From Ianthella basta (lineage: Eukaryota > Porifera > Demospongiae > Verongiida > Ianthellidae): a DNA stretch of 64,000 nucleotides. This document shows, in pieces, positions 52,312 through 64,000 of this stretch (its first letter is position 1; each line of letters opens with the position of its first letter). A program made the translations under genes and the position numbers. The notes under the pieces are model-generated. The model searched no databases, was not told where the DNA came from, and was given only the letters and a program-made list of their open reading frames with translations. Where the stretch lies: positions 6,405,024 to 6,469,023 of the forward strand of contig OZ025881.1 in assembly GCA_964019415.1 (NCBI GenBank). The letters are read 5' to 3'.

Positions 52312-55300
52312 TCACTTCTTCTTGTCCACCTTTCCTGCCAACTTCTCGTATTCAGCAGCAGCGGCGTCCTTGTTGGCAGCCTTTGAGGGGCCCGATTTGC
52401 CTTTTGCCAGCAAACTGTTGAAGAAGTTGGCAAGTACTGCTTCTTTTCCATCACCTCCCTGGAGAGAGAGGGGGGAGGGGTGGGGGGGTAGATTGAAGGA
52501 GAGTGGAGAGGGAGATGGAGGAGGGGGAGGGGAAGATGGAGGAAGTGGAATGGAGAGGGAAATGGAAGATGAGAGGATGGGGGATGCAAAATATGGGAGG
52601 AAGTGAGTAGGACAGAGAGTGGAAGAAGACAGATGTATGTACGTACTGGGGTGCACGAAGTGTGAGAGGAGGTGAAGTTGTGCAACAAACGTGCTCTATA
52701 GACTGGACTGCATGCTGAGGCAAGCATGTTCACTCACCTCTTTGGAGTTGGTCCTCTTATGACCAGCAGCAGAGCTGGCGGTAGCCGCAGGTGGAGGCTT
52801 GCTTTGTGGCGTTTTAGAGGGGGTCCTCTGCAGCATGACCTATTGCCATGGCAACAAGGAGTGGCCTGTAAATTCACTACTCTCAGGAACTATAGGGTAT
52901 CTATGATACAACACATGCACAATCTACCCCAAGGGGGAGGAGTCTGCACTCTTGCATCTATGAGGTCACTGTGGTACCTTCCCTTTGACCTCACACCATA
53001 ACTTGATGTCAGTGCCACTTGGAAACACCTACTTGTAGCAAATGGGAACACCTACTTGTAGCAAATGGAAACACCTACTTGTAGTTGCTGCAAGAAGATC
53101 TGGTCATCATCAGCCATGGTCTCCTTGGCTTCAGAAGTGCCCTGTAGAAAAGGGAATGACACAAGCGATTACATCAATCATTGATTGAAATCTGGACTGT
53201 GTGAAGGTGTGACACAGTGACAAAATGGACATCATACAAACCTGTCATCTGTCAGAAATGAAAGGCCTGTACAAGCAATTTTAGAGAGGTGGCTCCATTT
53301 AAGGCATTACAGGGTGCGTGTCCACCCTGTGCATTTGGTGAAACTACCCTCATACTATTCACCTTTCCAGAGCTAAGGAAAATACAGCCACGTGGTAACT
53401 TGCATCACACCTCCACATTCCCCATCTACGCTGGGGGGGACTCTGCTGGAGGCAATTCCACACATACTAACAAACAAACCTCCCCATCCACAGATAACGA
53501 TATTCATGGCCGAGGTCATGGTTGTCATAGCAGCAACACTCAAAAACAAAGACCCAACATCAGCTGAAACCACAGGCTATGACATAATAGGATGATGTTA
53601 CACAACCTAATTGACTGATGATGTAACCATTTACAGGAAGACAAAATAACATAAAATTCATTACAACATGAAACATTGAATCTACAGTATAAACAGCAAA
53701 GAATACTCATTCGTTTGATGTCAAAGAAGTACACCCAACATAATGGCATGCACTTTGTGTGTTGTCTACTCGTGCACCAGTTTCTTCATGGCACACACAC
53801 CTGCTGCCACCTATTAGCTAGTACTGAAGCTTGTAACGTGTCATCATCAAAGGTAGGTACTACCTCATCAAGTGCTCAAAGGAAGAAAGCGTGTGTGATG
53901 CACATTACACCCCAGTGGGCTGCATGGGTGCAAAGTGAGTGGATCAACACTCTGTGTACAGCATGCACACACAACCCACCAACGACCTATGGGGTATATA
54001 TATACAACCTGACAAACATTCCACAACATGACATCATTCATCAGTGACAAATAAACAACAATATGTACACAGTACACAAACATATTGCACAGCATGGCAT
54101 CACTACAGCACAAGGTGTCAGTGACAACCAACTGTGGTAGGAGAGTGATGCAAGGTGAAAGGACTCACATTGGCACTGGCAGGTGGCTGAATGACCTTGT
54201 TGTAAGGTGCACTTGGGTCGATTGTCTTCATGTGCTCACTGAGTATGTTAATCTTCTTCTCGCTGTCCCAACCGGCAGGACTGTGGCATGGAGTGGGGAA
54301 AGAGGAGAGGAGGCTGGACTCGTGCATCAGGTACACAAAGTATAAGTGACCTATTCACTTCAACAAAGGCAGCACATGGCCGATGAGTGCATTTGGAGGG
54401 GAATGGGCAAGGAGGAGAGAGTGAGTGATCTAATACATTTCAAACGTCAGGCATTGTGTTAATCAACACACCCAAGGCACCAAGAATAGCTGTGACCTGT
54501 TTGCAGTGATGCACAATGCTTCCAACACATTACATATTATACATATTTCATCATTATAGCAATGAGTACACTGGTTCTATGTGCATGTATTACACATTGG
54601 ATAGCACAAATCCTATACCATTATACTGGTTTGTATAGGAAGACTACACATAGGATGGTAGTATTACTGGGCTTGTGAGAAGTGTTACAGCAAGCAGGCA
54701 TGAGATGCTCCAGAGTGCAGCTGGCTTGGCAGCACAAAAGGTGCGGTGTTATGTGAAGCATGTGCTTGAATGGAGTGCAGGTGCAGTGACAGAATCCACA
54801 CAACGGCGACAAACGGCTTGCTTCCGGACAGATGCTACAACAAAAGGAACTGACCAGCTGATAAGTACAGACACATGTGGGCACACAAGAGCTTGTCACG
54901 CCAAACAAGAGGCCATGTGCTGAGAAAGCCACTCCATACGCTTTAGCACATCGTGGTAAATAGTTGAAGCATGACATTCACAGATCAGAGGCTTCCTTGC
55001 ACATGCATTGACGTAATATAAAAATAATTGTCCAACAAGGTGAGAGCACTACAGAGGGAGGGATAGGATGGCTGGAGGCTTCTATAGCAACAAGCAGCCC
55101 AGCATGGCTGCACTATCAAAGCTACACTGCAGGAGTGACACACGTCAACACATACCAAGAGAGTGTGTAGTTGCCCGCCTTTGAGATAAGAGCTAAAGGG
55201 TCACGGAGATAGGATGGACGATTCTTGCTTGTCTCAGGGATCCATGAACACCCTTTTCAACTGACTGCATATTTGTCCCAACCTTAGCGTGACCACAGCC

Positions 55301-58300
55301 CAGTTTGCAGAATGTTCACAGTGGTTCATGAGCTCACAGCGATATGGCAGAGGATCAAATATCACTGCGACCATCATATCACTTACATGAATACAGCATC
55401 CCTCTCCACCACAGAGGCAGGCACTTTGAAGACGAGTCCCCCATACGCCCGGTGCACTATGTACTGGTGAAGTAAGGAGCAGTTGCGGTCCTCCTTGGAT
55501 GAGGTGTAGACCAGAGCTGCGCCATCTGAGGCAGTCAGTCAAGGAAGACAAGCTGGCAGTGTGTGCATGTATGTGAGAAAGAGTGCGAGTGTGTGAGGGT
55601 AGTGGGGGATACATTTGAGGCAGAATCTGCGAATCTGCTGCTGGACGAAGTCACCGTGTTCCTCCTTAAGTCCAAGGTCCTTTTCTACTTGTACCATTGC
55701 ATCAGACTAGTGGCAGAAGGGGCAGAGGGGGGGGGGGGGGGGAGGGGTAGAGGGGGGAGGACCTGTAACTACATTAATCACCAAACACATAAAAAGCGTG
55801 ATTACAGACAAACTGGATGATTCTGGTTAATCAACATTTACTGGTTGAGGTTGAGTTGGAAGCTAGCATCACTCCCACCCAGCACAAGCAAACACGTAAA
55901 CAACAAACAAGTAAACAATCAGGACATAACAGCAGTGCACTCCTCAATTCAAGCATTATATTTCTCCGACTCTCACACATTGTCCCACATTCACCTTGGT
56001 TCCCACAACGACTAGGGGAACTCCAAGGTTGTGGCTCAGTACAGAGGCATCCAAGGGGAGGGGCGCGCCACTCCCACCTGCAGATGGCTGGGCGGAGTCT
56101 GCTGATCCCACCTTCTCTGGATCCACATATCCTTGAAATTGTGTCACCACTGCAAGGATTGAGGAAAGAAGACAGAGCTTGTGCGTTGTTACTACACTTA
56201 CTGCACCTCACAGTAATGTTCAGATTGTCAACTTCCTGGACCCATTGGTCAAACCACACATTCCCTTATTCATACTACACAACACTGCCTCCTTTACAGA
56301 GAGTTATCAGATGGCTAAATGAATCCTTACTCGGGCCACCATCACCACATTTACAGTTTGAACACACCTGGTGTGCAGACTGTATCCCCACATACAGAAA
56401 GCTACCGTAATAATTCAAGCACATTAACATAGTTAAATCATAGATAGTACCTATGGTTAAATCAAATTGCACTTCAGAGGAAACTTAGATACAGTACTAC
56501 ATTCCATTCCATGACAGGAGGGTAGCTTCCTACCCCCAAACCCACAGCCAGTAAAAATACTTTTCAGTTGACATGTTGCATCCTCTGACCATGTCACGAG
56601 GTAGTGCACTGAACGCACTTCCTGAAGTTACGGACACAGGTCCTAGATCACCTTCAAATTGATGGTATCAACCATCACAGCATGACTGTGAAGTTGAGGT
56701 CACTCCCTCAGCAACACTGGGAGAATGTGTGGTGCGTACGTAGTTACCACTTCTAACATGGCCTGTTACTACAGCCCGTACGTACGAAGCTTTACTACTC
56801 CTGTAGCTCAGCCAGTATAACACCCATACACACGTACATATCATCGATTATAACTGCATCCATACCCATGATACACACACACAGCTGGTACAGTCATTTG
56901 CCATACAGGGCCTGGTAACACGCACAATGGGCAACCAGATCAACACAACATGCATCCGGTTGCAGCCTTAAAAGCACCCCATTCTGGTGGTTAGTACAAT
57001 GACAGGACGTACAATAGTCATTGTCACATGTTGACATGAGCACAAAGCGGCACGAATGCACAAAAACATGGGAGCCATTCCGGTCATCCCACGGTTGCTA
57101 AGGGTTACCTTACCGTGCATGGCGGCCCATTGACCTACAAAATCACTGCAATTAGCTAAAACAAACACATCACGAGGACTGGGCTGACTGAGTGGCTCGG
57201 AAGATCAAATCTTAATCATGTGAATGTGAGTATACACCTTGAAGGGATTTTGATGCATGCCACAACGAAGGGTCCACTGCCTTGAGGGACAATTTTGCTA
57301 TTAAACACATTGCCCATACCGAGGGAATGGTTGAGGCATAAAATCAGCTAAGGAAAACAGCACTGATTTCTACATTCCCAGGCCGTAAATGTGACACTGT
57401 ATTTTCAAAGAATGTACTTCCTATGAGAGAATGTTGAAATTTCTCCTCAACCCTTACGATGGTGAGGTGCAATGAAGATAAAGCGATGATACACAGCAAC
57501 AAGCATTCGATTAACAGGCGGCAAATACCACAGGCTGTTTGTGTTAGCAATTTGAAAATGCCAGCAAATGGTGTACTATAGGGAGTACACAAGATTGTAA
57601 ATTGCAGCTCATAGGTGTATGAGGGCACAAGGGTGTGAGGGGTAGGTTTTCTGTTAGAAGACCACATCAAACTGCACCACAATCAAATGTGAGAGTGGTA
57701 AGTTTTCCATAAAGGCACTACACCGATGAACATGGCAGGCTTCCTGGTTAAGGCAAGAAGACATCAAAGCACATACCGATCAAGATGGCATGTTATCAAG
57801 CTTAATAAGGACACCACATCAAAGTACATCAAACGCAATTCTACACTAATTGGCATGTTAAGTTCCAATATGACAGGGTTACATGATAACCTATTGGTTC
57901 AACCTACTGTCACAGAAGCCCAGTCCCCAGTGTGCAGTGTGCACCCATGTGCCATCAAGTGGTTACAGTCTTCCATCAATCACCTCCCCCACTGTAACAT
58001 GAATCATCACAGGCAAGCCCTTCCCATAACTACAGCTACCCACATGTACCAACAATACAAATTCCACACTAACACACCTAGAAAGCGTTGTCATAGAAAC
58101 AAGAACGTTACTGTGGTGGTATAGAGCTTAGGGTGAATTGCTTCCTAAACAGCCTATTGAGACAGGCTATGAACAGTAGCTCCTTCGCCATTGAGAATGT
58201 CAATCACCCGCAGCTTAATTCCCAGTAAATACAACCCATTCACCGGCTCTATTGCCAGTAAACATCGTAAAGTAAACAGAATTCTGCACCATACGTACGT

Positions 58301-60861
58301 ACGTATAAAATGCATTATCCATACATCCCTTTCTGTCATAGCAGCTGCCAAAATTAGCTGGTGAATGAGCAATGCATAGAATGTAGTGAACAGTACATTT
58401 AAAGTGCTTTAAACAGAGTTGGCTTTGGAGGGTACTTGCTGCAGGTGATAATGCTTCAAAAGCTGCAAGCTTACATCAACAAGGGTGTCTGACCCACTGC
58501 TAAACTGCCAGCGTCCCTCTGTGTCACAATAACCTTAGTCAGCAAGCTGGGGTCCCACCCTAATTCCACAGACTTCCACACTTAATGTGCACTGGGGTCA
58601 AAGACCCTGAAGTCACCTGACCAACACAGACACTGTAGAGACATATATCCTATTGTACACAGGATGTCATTGTCCCCAATGAAATTCAAATTCTCCTACC
58701 CCCCCCCCTACACTGACCAATGAAAAGGCTACTATGCCAACACCATGTACATGTACCTAATGCCACGTACAAGAACCACCAATAAATGAATTTCAGGCAT
58801 GTTTGCGTAGTGTGTGGCATTCAGCAGAAGGGACGTCAACTACATTTACTCCTTCACCCACTCTTGTCAACACTTAGTACAAGGTCGGTACTCAAGCCCT
58901 ATGGACTGTAACATCGTAAACACCTGAAATGGCAGTTCATTGCAGTTAGCCACTGCATGGACAAGCCCAGTGTTCTCCCCAGGAAATACCGTAAGAAGGG
59001 TACACTTGACCAACAAGCAATATTGGATGGGAGGGGGTGGGGGAGAGGGTGTCACTTCCCTGTGCAAAGTGCATTAGCTGAATACAGGGATAGCCTCGTG
59101 ACACAGTGTGTATGCATGCAAATGCTACTGCCTACACCACATGACTAGTGGCACTGTGCCTTTCAAGGAGGGTACAGTGTCATGTTTACAGCCTCAAGGA
59201 GGGTTCTTAAGGGACCAAGAAGGGTTCTGTGCCCTTTAAAAACAGCCTAGCAAGAACACTGGACAAACCGGGATAGCTTGAAGTTGGGTGAATCACTGGA
59301 TATTACGCCGACCAGCCTGTAGCCTGTAGCAGGCTGGTCAGTGTAATATCTAGTGATTCCCCCAACTTCAGCCATGATAAGCAGCGTCCAGAAACCACAT
59401 CCATCTCCTGTAAAGGAGGCGCAATAGCAATGCTGATGTGCGTACATGTAAACCCTGCCGCACACGTCCTTCTGCAGAAGGTGTCGACATAACAACACGT
59501 AGGCAGTGCGTCCTTAACAACACCGTTGGGTCAGGTTCGAACACCTTGTTTCCACAAGAATACATCTTGGCCCATTCTAAGCAAGAGTCTTCTGACCAGT
59601 CCGTGTACAGGCACTACGTCCGGTTTTGACATAGATCAGTGGGAGTGGCGTTGCTTTAGCAACACATGTACTACATCAACTGTAACATACATTAATATAA
59701 AATTACATTATACAATAAACCTTAATAGTTCAGACAATAGTAAAACAGAATACCATCTCACACACACTCTTACATGAGAAAAATGGATACCTAGGCTACG
59801 TACGTATTAGATGTGGCATGAGACTAATTCACAGGTAAGAATTCATTCAATTACACAGGTATTAAACCACAAAGGGGACACTAGATAATGACACAGAACC
59901 CAATTCATAATCTATCACATCACAGAGACTCCAAACCACACGCACGTGCAGAGGTATTCCACCTCCACCGTGTAAGATCAAGACAGAATAATTGGAGTAA
60001 TTGGAAACTGAAGGCACACTCACGCAGACACACACTCCTACACACACACACACTGCAGCTATTGTTTCACATGTACATAGCTGATTAGTGCCAATCGATG
60101 CTCTCAGAATGATTCTGGGCCCAAACAGTCCGCCCTTGAGGCCTGGATAATTGTTTTACACTGTACTGGCAGGAGAAGGGGTCTGGGAGGTTTTGTGAGC
60201 ACAATGTGTAGTAATAATTGAACAAGATAAGTAGGACATCTCAACTAAGAAGGTTTTCTTCAGCTACAACACTGAAGAAGTTAACGGCACAATTGGGGCT
60301 TTAAATACAAGGACTTCTGACACAGTGACGAGTGTGAAGAGTATAAGGAGGGTACAAGAAGAGGTGACAAGTGCCAAAAAGCACATGACTGCTGCAAAGG
60401 GCACTGTGCCCTTGTAGAGAGGCTAGAGAGAACAGTGATGCCGCTGACTACACGATGATACTCATGCAAACTGATAATTGGATGAACTTCTCTTATACAG
60501 TGCCTTATGATCACATGTGGGGACACACACAAGCACCTCCTTCAGACAAGCTTCAGTGACCTTAACAAACAAACCTGACACTCTAAAAGGATAATATCAA
60601 TTTACAATTCTGTTATTGTTTTCAATGTCAAATAAACCACATCTGAGAAATACACTAATGTATTAACAATTGTGTACAATGACTCACGGTATCCCCCTTA
60701 ATATTGACATAATATCAGAATAGCACATCTAAGTCAGCCTCGTATTCCTTGGTATCGCGACCAAACTGTTATAACCATCACACAATATTCATTCCCATAA
60801 CACACACACACAACACACAAGAGACATGCACACCCGCACCTACACACACCTACAACTACAC

Positions 60862-60958
<97 letters not shown>

Positions 60959-62942
60959 CAGGCAGACTCCATCTTGGCCATCTCCTCCGCCGACACCTTC
61001 AATGAGCTGATGTGATTGCTAACGACATCCACCCACTTCTCAAGGGACTCCATCACAGACCATGGTCTGGAGAGATCCACCACAATCGCAACAAGAGTGT
61101 TCGGTAGAGTGTCCTTCTTCAAGGCAAACTCCAGCAGGTGTCTATGATACACCACGCCATCCAGGATCCAAACTCCCATTCTGGATATCCAGTCTGTGTG
61201 GACGAGAATGGTAATGGGAGACAAGACACAGTCAACAAAGACACACTGCACTGCGTAATGTATTAAAGGTCACCAGCAGTGCAAAATACATAATTATGAT
61301 GAAAATTAACCCTTCAACAGTCTGATTTGTAACTGCTGCCAAAGGCCTGGCTGGTGAAAAGTAACCCTTCAACAGTCTGATTTGTAACTGCTGCCAAAGG
61401 CCTGGCTGGTGAAAATTAATCCTTCAGCAGTCTGATTTGTAACTGTTTGCTGCCAAAGGCCTGGCTGGTGAAAATTAACCCTTCAGCGGTCTGATTTATA
61501 ACTGCTGCCCAATGCCTGGCTAGTGAAGAACATGTGTCCGGTGCGTATAGCACCCCGCAGCAGACACAGAAACACGCCTCCTACTATTAATGATGTCTAC
61601 CTTGCTAACTGAGCAAACACTTGTTGCTCAATAGGCGTGTGTAGTGTGTGTGAGTGTAGTGCATGTGTGTACATGTGTGTGTGTGTGCGTCTGTGTGTAT
61701 GCGTGCGTATGTGAGTGCACATGTCTGTGTGTATGCACGTGTCTGTGTGTGTGAGCACAGAATCACACAACCATCAACAATCAGACAAGCATGCAAAGTC
61801 AGCAACAACACCATTCAATAACCCGGTCAAATGCTTACTGCAGTAAGTATCACTCAATGAGCAGCAGGCGAGGAATGCAACACATAAGATCAAGGTCAAT
61901 TGACCGAGGAGCCTTTCATGTTGTAACATTATCCAATGATGCCCCTTGAAGGCAGACCGACCCTCTCTCACATACACTGCATACCAACACACACAGTGGA
62001 CATGCTAATTGGAGGTGGCTATAGGTAGACACTGCACAGAGTGGGTGGGATTCACAGCTAAGTTAAGTGGGATGGCAACATGTTCTGAACCTTTCACTGG
62101 CAGCATGCCCCAATTGTCATCATGGTTGGCTGTCACTAGTTGTTAACTTCCCACAGTTGTCAACATGCCCCAATTGTCACTGTTCCCCAGTTGTCAACAT
62201 GCCCCAATTGTCACTGTTCCCCAGTTGTCAACGTTTCCCAGTTGTCAACGTGCCCCAGTTGTCAACGTGCCCCAATTGTCAACGTGCCCCAGTTGTCCCC
62301 CTGGTTGCATATACTACACAATAGGTCCTTCACTTTCAACTCCCGTCAAATGGTGCAACAGCTGTTTGCCACACGCCATCTACACCCACACCCTACAGCC
62401 TAGCACAAGGTTGGAATGCGCACTCATGCCACTCAATTAGGCAATAAAGTCCAAGAGTTCCTGAGTACGTGATGCAAGGGATGATGGCACACAAGTGAGA
62501 CGTGTCTTGTCCTGGGATGTGATCATGACAGTGCATGATGGATGACATAACAATGCCATATATGGAGTGCATGTGCTAATAATAGCAACTGTAAGAACCT
62601 CACCAGTGATGATGACCTGTCTTTGACAGCTAGAAGAGACAATTACACATGCCCCAGACACACAATATCTATCACGCTTACCATCTGTTTCTTCATCCCG
62701 GACGTCAAAGTAGCGATATTCCAGACAGCAGCCACTGAGATGGTGCCCGGGGATTAAGTTCTTTGTCTTGCTGGCTTGACATATCTTATCAACCAGTACA
62801 GATTTGCCAGAATTGATATCACCTACGGTCACACCACACACAGAAGGGACACAAACATGACATTACCTCGCATACTGAGTACGCTCGGCACAACAGAAGT
62901 AATATTCTCACCTAACACGAGCAGCGTCTTGCTGGCAGGCAT
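52312..62942 (-). CDS. Cytoplasmic dynein light intermediate chain
   Basis: Ten exons on the minus strand in continuous phase: 62942-62912, 62822-62682, 61193-60960, 56149-55995, 55706-55613, 55525-55387, 54280-54169, 53141-53079, 52827-52738, 52458-52312; about 401 aa from the ATG used here. A GTPase-like fold begins [12 protein letters not shown] (P-loop), then [77 protein letters not shown] and [16 protein letters not shown] segments, with I at the exon join. The C-terminal [11 protein letters not shown] is the conserved helix that binds activating adaptors such as Hook and BICD. It is a DYNC1LI-type subunit of dynein-1. The start is uncertain: homology (ILNDVAQ) continues upstream of this ATG in an open frame without an ATG, so another 5' exon may exist. 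Confidence 0.92.
59280..59369. repeat. 40-bp inverted repeat with 10-bp loop
   Basis: Arms 59280-59319 and 59330-59369 pair at 36 of 40 positions around the loop TAGCCTGTAG. Arm starts read GAAGTTGGGTGAATCACTGG. The flanks show no clear target duplication. It may be a MITE remnant or a transcribed hairpin. Confidence 0.8.
60863..60954. repeat. (CA)n microsatellite
   Basis: About 46 CA units immediately downstream of the donor of the third dynein exon on the minus strand. Confidence 0.95.
61306..61525. repeat. About 58-bp tandem repeat, 4 units
   Basis: Units contain CTTCAACAGTCTGATTTGTA and GCCAAAGGCCTGGCTGGTGA, repeated four times with increasing divergence to the right. Located in the second dynein intron. 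Confidence 0.88.
62105..62305. repeat. 15-17 bp minisatellite
   Basis: Units of the form GTTGTCAACGTGCCCCA, alternating AGTTGTC and AATTGTC, about ten copies. Also in the second dynein intron. Confidence 0.85.
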
Positions 62943-63477
62943 CCGGCACCTATCAGATGACTGGGCCACATCATTCAAAATGGTGGACCTTTGACATGAC
63001 AATAGATTATATTCGTTTTAAGCATGGCACGAGTATCGCAACCCTTAATCTACTCGGACTCTTTTATGATTGTAAAACCATTAAACGTATTGGAACAACG
63101 TTTCAGGCAATACCCACCACAGATTTTCTTCCGACACAGAAGATTCATCCACGCTCGCTTGATGAAGGGCGGACATTTTCTAATCACGTGACACACTTTG
63201 CCCACTGCAATGAATATCATCAGCACCCTCCCGTGAGATTGCAATGAACGAATGATGACTTTGACAGAGAAGGAGCGAATGTGTCACAAGAACCTAATTC
63301 ACGCCATTCAACATAGGTTTGGCGCGTCATTCAACACCACTTTTGTTCATTCCTCATGAAATACATCAGCAGACTATTTCCACAGCCCATCGCCGCAGAG
63401 ATAACATACCTAAAGACAGACTCGGAGCTGCCAAATTTCTAAGGTTTGGCTGCTGTGATTTTATCGTAATTGCCCGC
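62943..63477. promoter_or_regulatory. Divergent promoter dynein LIC / ankyrin gene
   Basis: About 535 bp separate the two start codons used here. ATCACGTGAC at 63183-63192 is a palindromic-type CACGTG box. The dynein gene may have an extra 5' exon within this stretch. No other gene is supported. Confidence 0.5.
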
Positions 63478-63946
63478 ATGATCGGCAGAGTCAAGACGAT
63501 GGCCTTGGTGAAGGCTGCTCAGGTCGGCTGCCTTCCCGTGGTTCGTCAGCTTATTCAGGTCGAACGCGAGGACATAGACACCAGGAACTCTAGCGGTCTG
63601 ACTCTCCTTCAGATCGCCATCATTAACGGCCACGATAAGGTGGCGAGCTGGCTGATCGAGGAAGGGGCGGACGTTAACAGTGAGGATCTCCATGGGTGGA
63701 CACCACTTCACGACGCACTGCTTTGGGAGAGAGACGAGATTGCAGCAATGCTGCTACAACGCGGAGCTGACGTTAATGTAGCGACGATGCAAGGATCTTT
63801 AGACGCCGAGGGTTCCCTATTAGGAGGCCTACCTGCTGAGTTGGCCGCAGACAAGTCTCCCCTGCTTCCAATCATCAGACAGAGGATGGAGATGATGGAT
63901 AGGGGGCTCTGCAATGATAGCAACCTCAGTTGCATGGAACTTAAAA
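63478..63946 (+). CDS. Ankyrin-repeat protein, first exon only
   Basis: The first coding exon begins at ATG 63478 (MIGRVKTMAL) or more likely ATG 63499 (MALVKAAQVG), and ends at the donor AAA|GTGAGC after 63946 with one base carried over. It encodes ankyrin repeats: GLTLLQIAIINGHDKVASWL, then IEEGADVN, and GWTPLHDALLWERDEIAAML followed by LQRGADVN. These keep the TPLH-type turn and GADVN loop. The rest of the gene lies right of the window, so the domain that would tell its job is not visible. A 16-base T run follows in the intron. Confidence 0.82.
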
Positions 63947-64000
63947 GTGAGCTTTTTGGGTTCGTTGTTTTTTTTTTTTTTACTTTGAAGGGCATATTAA

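Larger units (their letters stand above)
56150..60959 (-). other. 4.8-kb intron of the dynein gene
   Basis: Located between the exons ending GCCT|GTTAGT and starting TTGGTGACACAA on the minus strand. It holds the hairpin at 59280-59369 and the CA tract at 60863-60954. I saw no exon needed by the family in it, and no other gene with support. Confidence 0.7.

Overview
This is animal nuclear DNA. The genes are intron-rich with GT-AG introns, closely spaced and often divergently paired. One CHD6-9/Kismet-type remodeller, a delta-tubulin and a dynein light intermediate chain point to a ciliated metazoan. The compactness, unusual gene fusions and many (GT)n and minisatellite introns would suit a sponge or another early-branching animal, but that is a guess. 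All gene models were built by hand from splice sites, reading phase and remembered family sequences; no searches were run.

Layout. 1-2236: 3' part of a Rab22/31-like GTPase (+). 2365-3364: MOSC/mARC-type molybdenum-cofactor protein (+). 4054-5535: PQ-loop transporter SLC66A2 (-), sharing a 40-bp promoter gap with 5576-9451: Rab geranylgeranyltransferase alpha subunit (+). 10668-29715: a complete CHD6-9/Kismet chromatin remodeller (+), about 35 coding exons and about 2,580 residues, with one 1-base phase break. 30501-31895: intronless delta-tubulin (-). 31984-52108: three tandem copies (A, B, C; +) of an unusual gene. 52312-62942: cytoplasmic dynein light intermediate chain (-). 63478 to the end: first exon of an ankyrin-repeat gene (+).

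The main discovery candidate is the tandem triplet. Each copy starts with an exon whose first 18 residues after Met reproduce the histone H3 tail (ARTKQTARKS-S/T-GGKAP-R/P-K, with lysines at positions 4, 9, 14, 18 and 23). This is followed by a von Willebrand A domain with a complete MIDAS metal site, a beta-rich domain, and a Lys/Ser/Pro/Ala-rich tail resembling linker histone H1 or sperm basic proteins. Copies A (704 aa) and C (699 aa) are intact in my models; copy B carries a 2-bp deletion and an in-frame stop that removes the basic tail. The array lies beside a two-chromodomain CHD gene, a family that reads methylated H3 tails, and copy A shares a 148-bp divergent promoter with delta-tubulin. 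I infer a secondary chromatin protein or H3-tail decoy, possibly germline or sperm related; this is untested.

Introns carry most of the remaining sequence: (GT)n tracts, a 1.9-kb C-rich minisatellite inside the CHD helicase region, a hAT transposase relic, two short inverted-repeat elements, and a 33-bp repeat with 4, 17 and 5 units in copies A, B and C.
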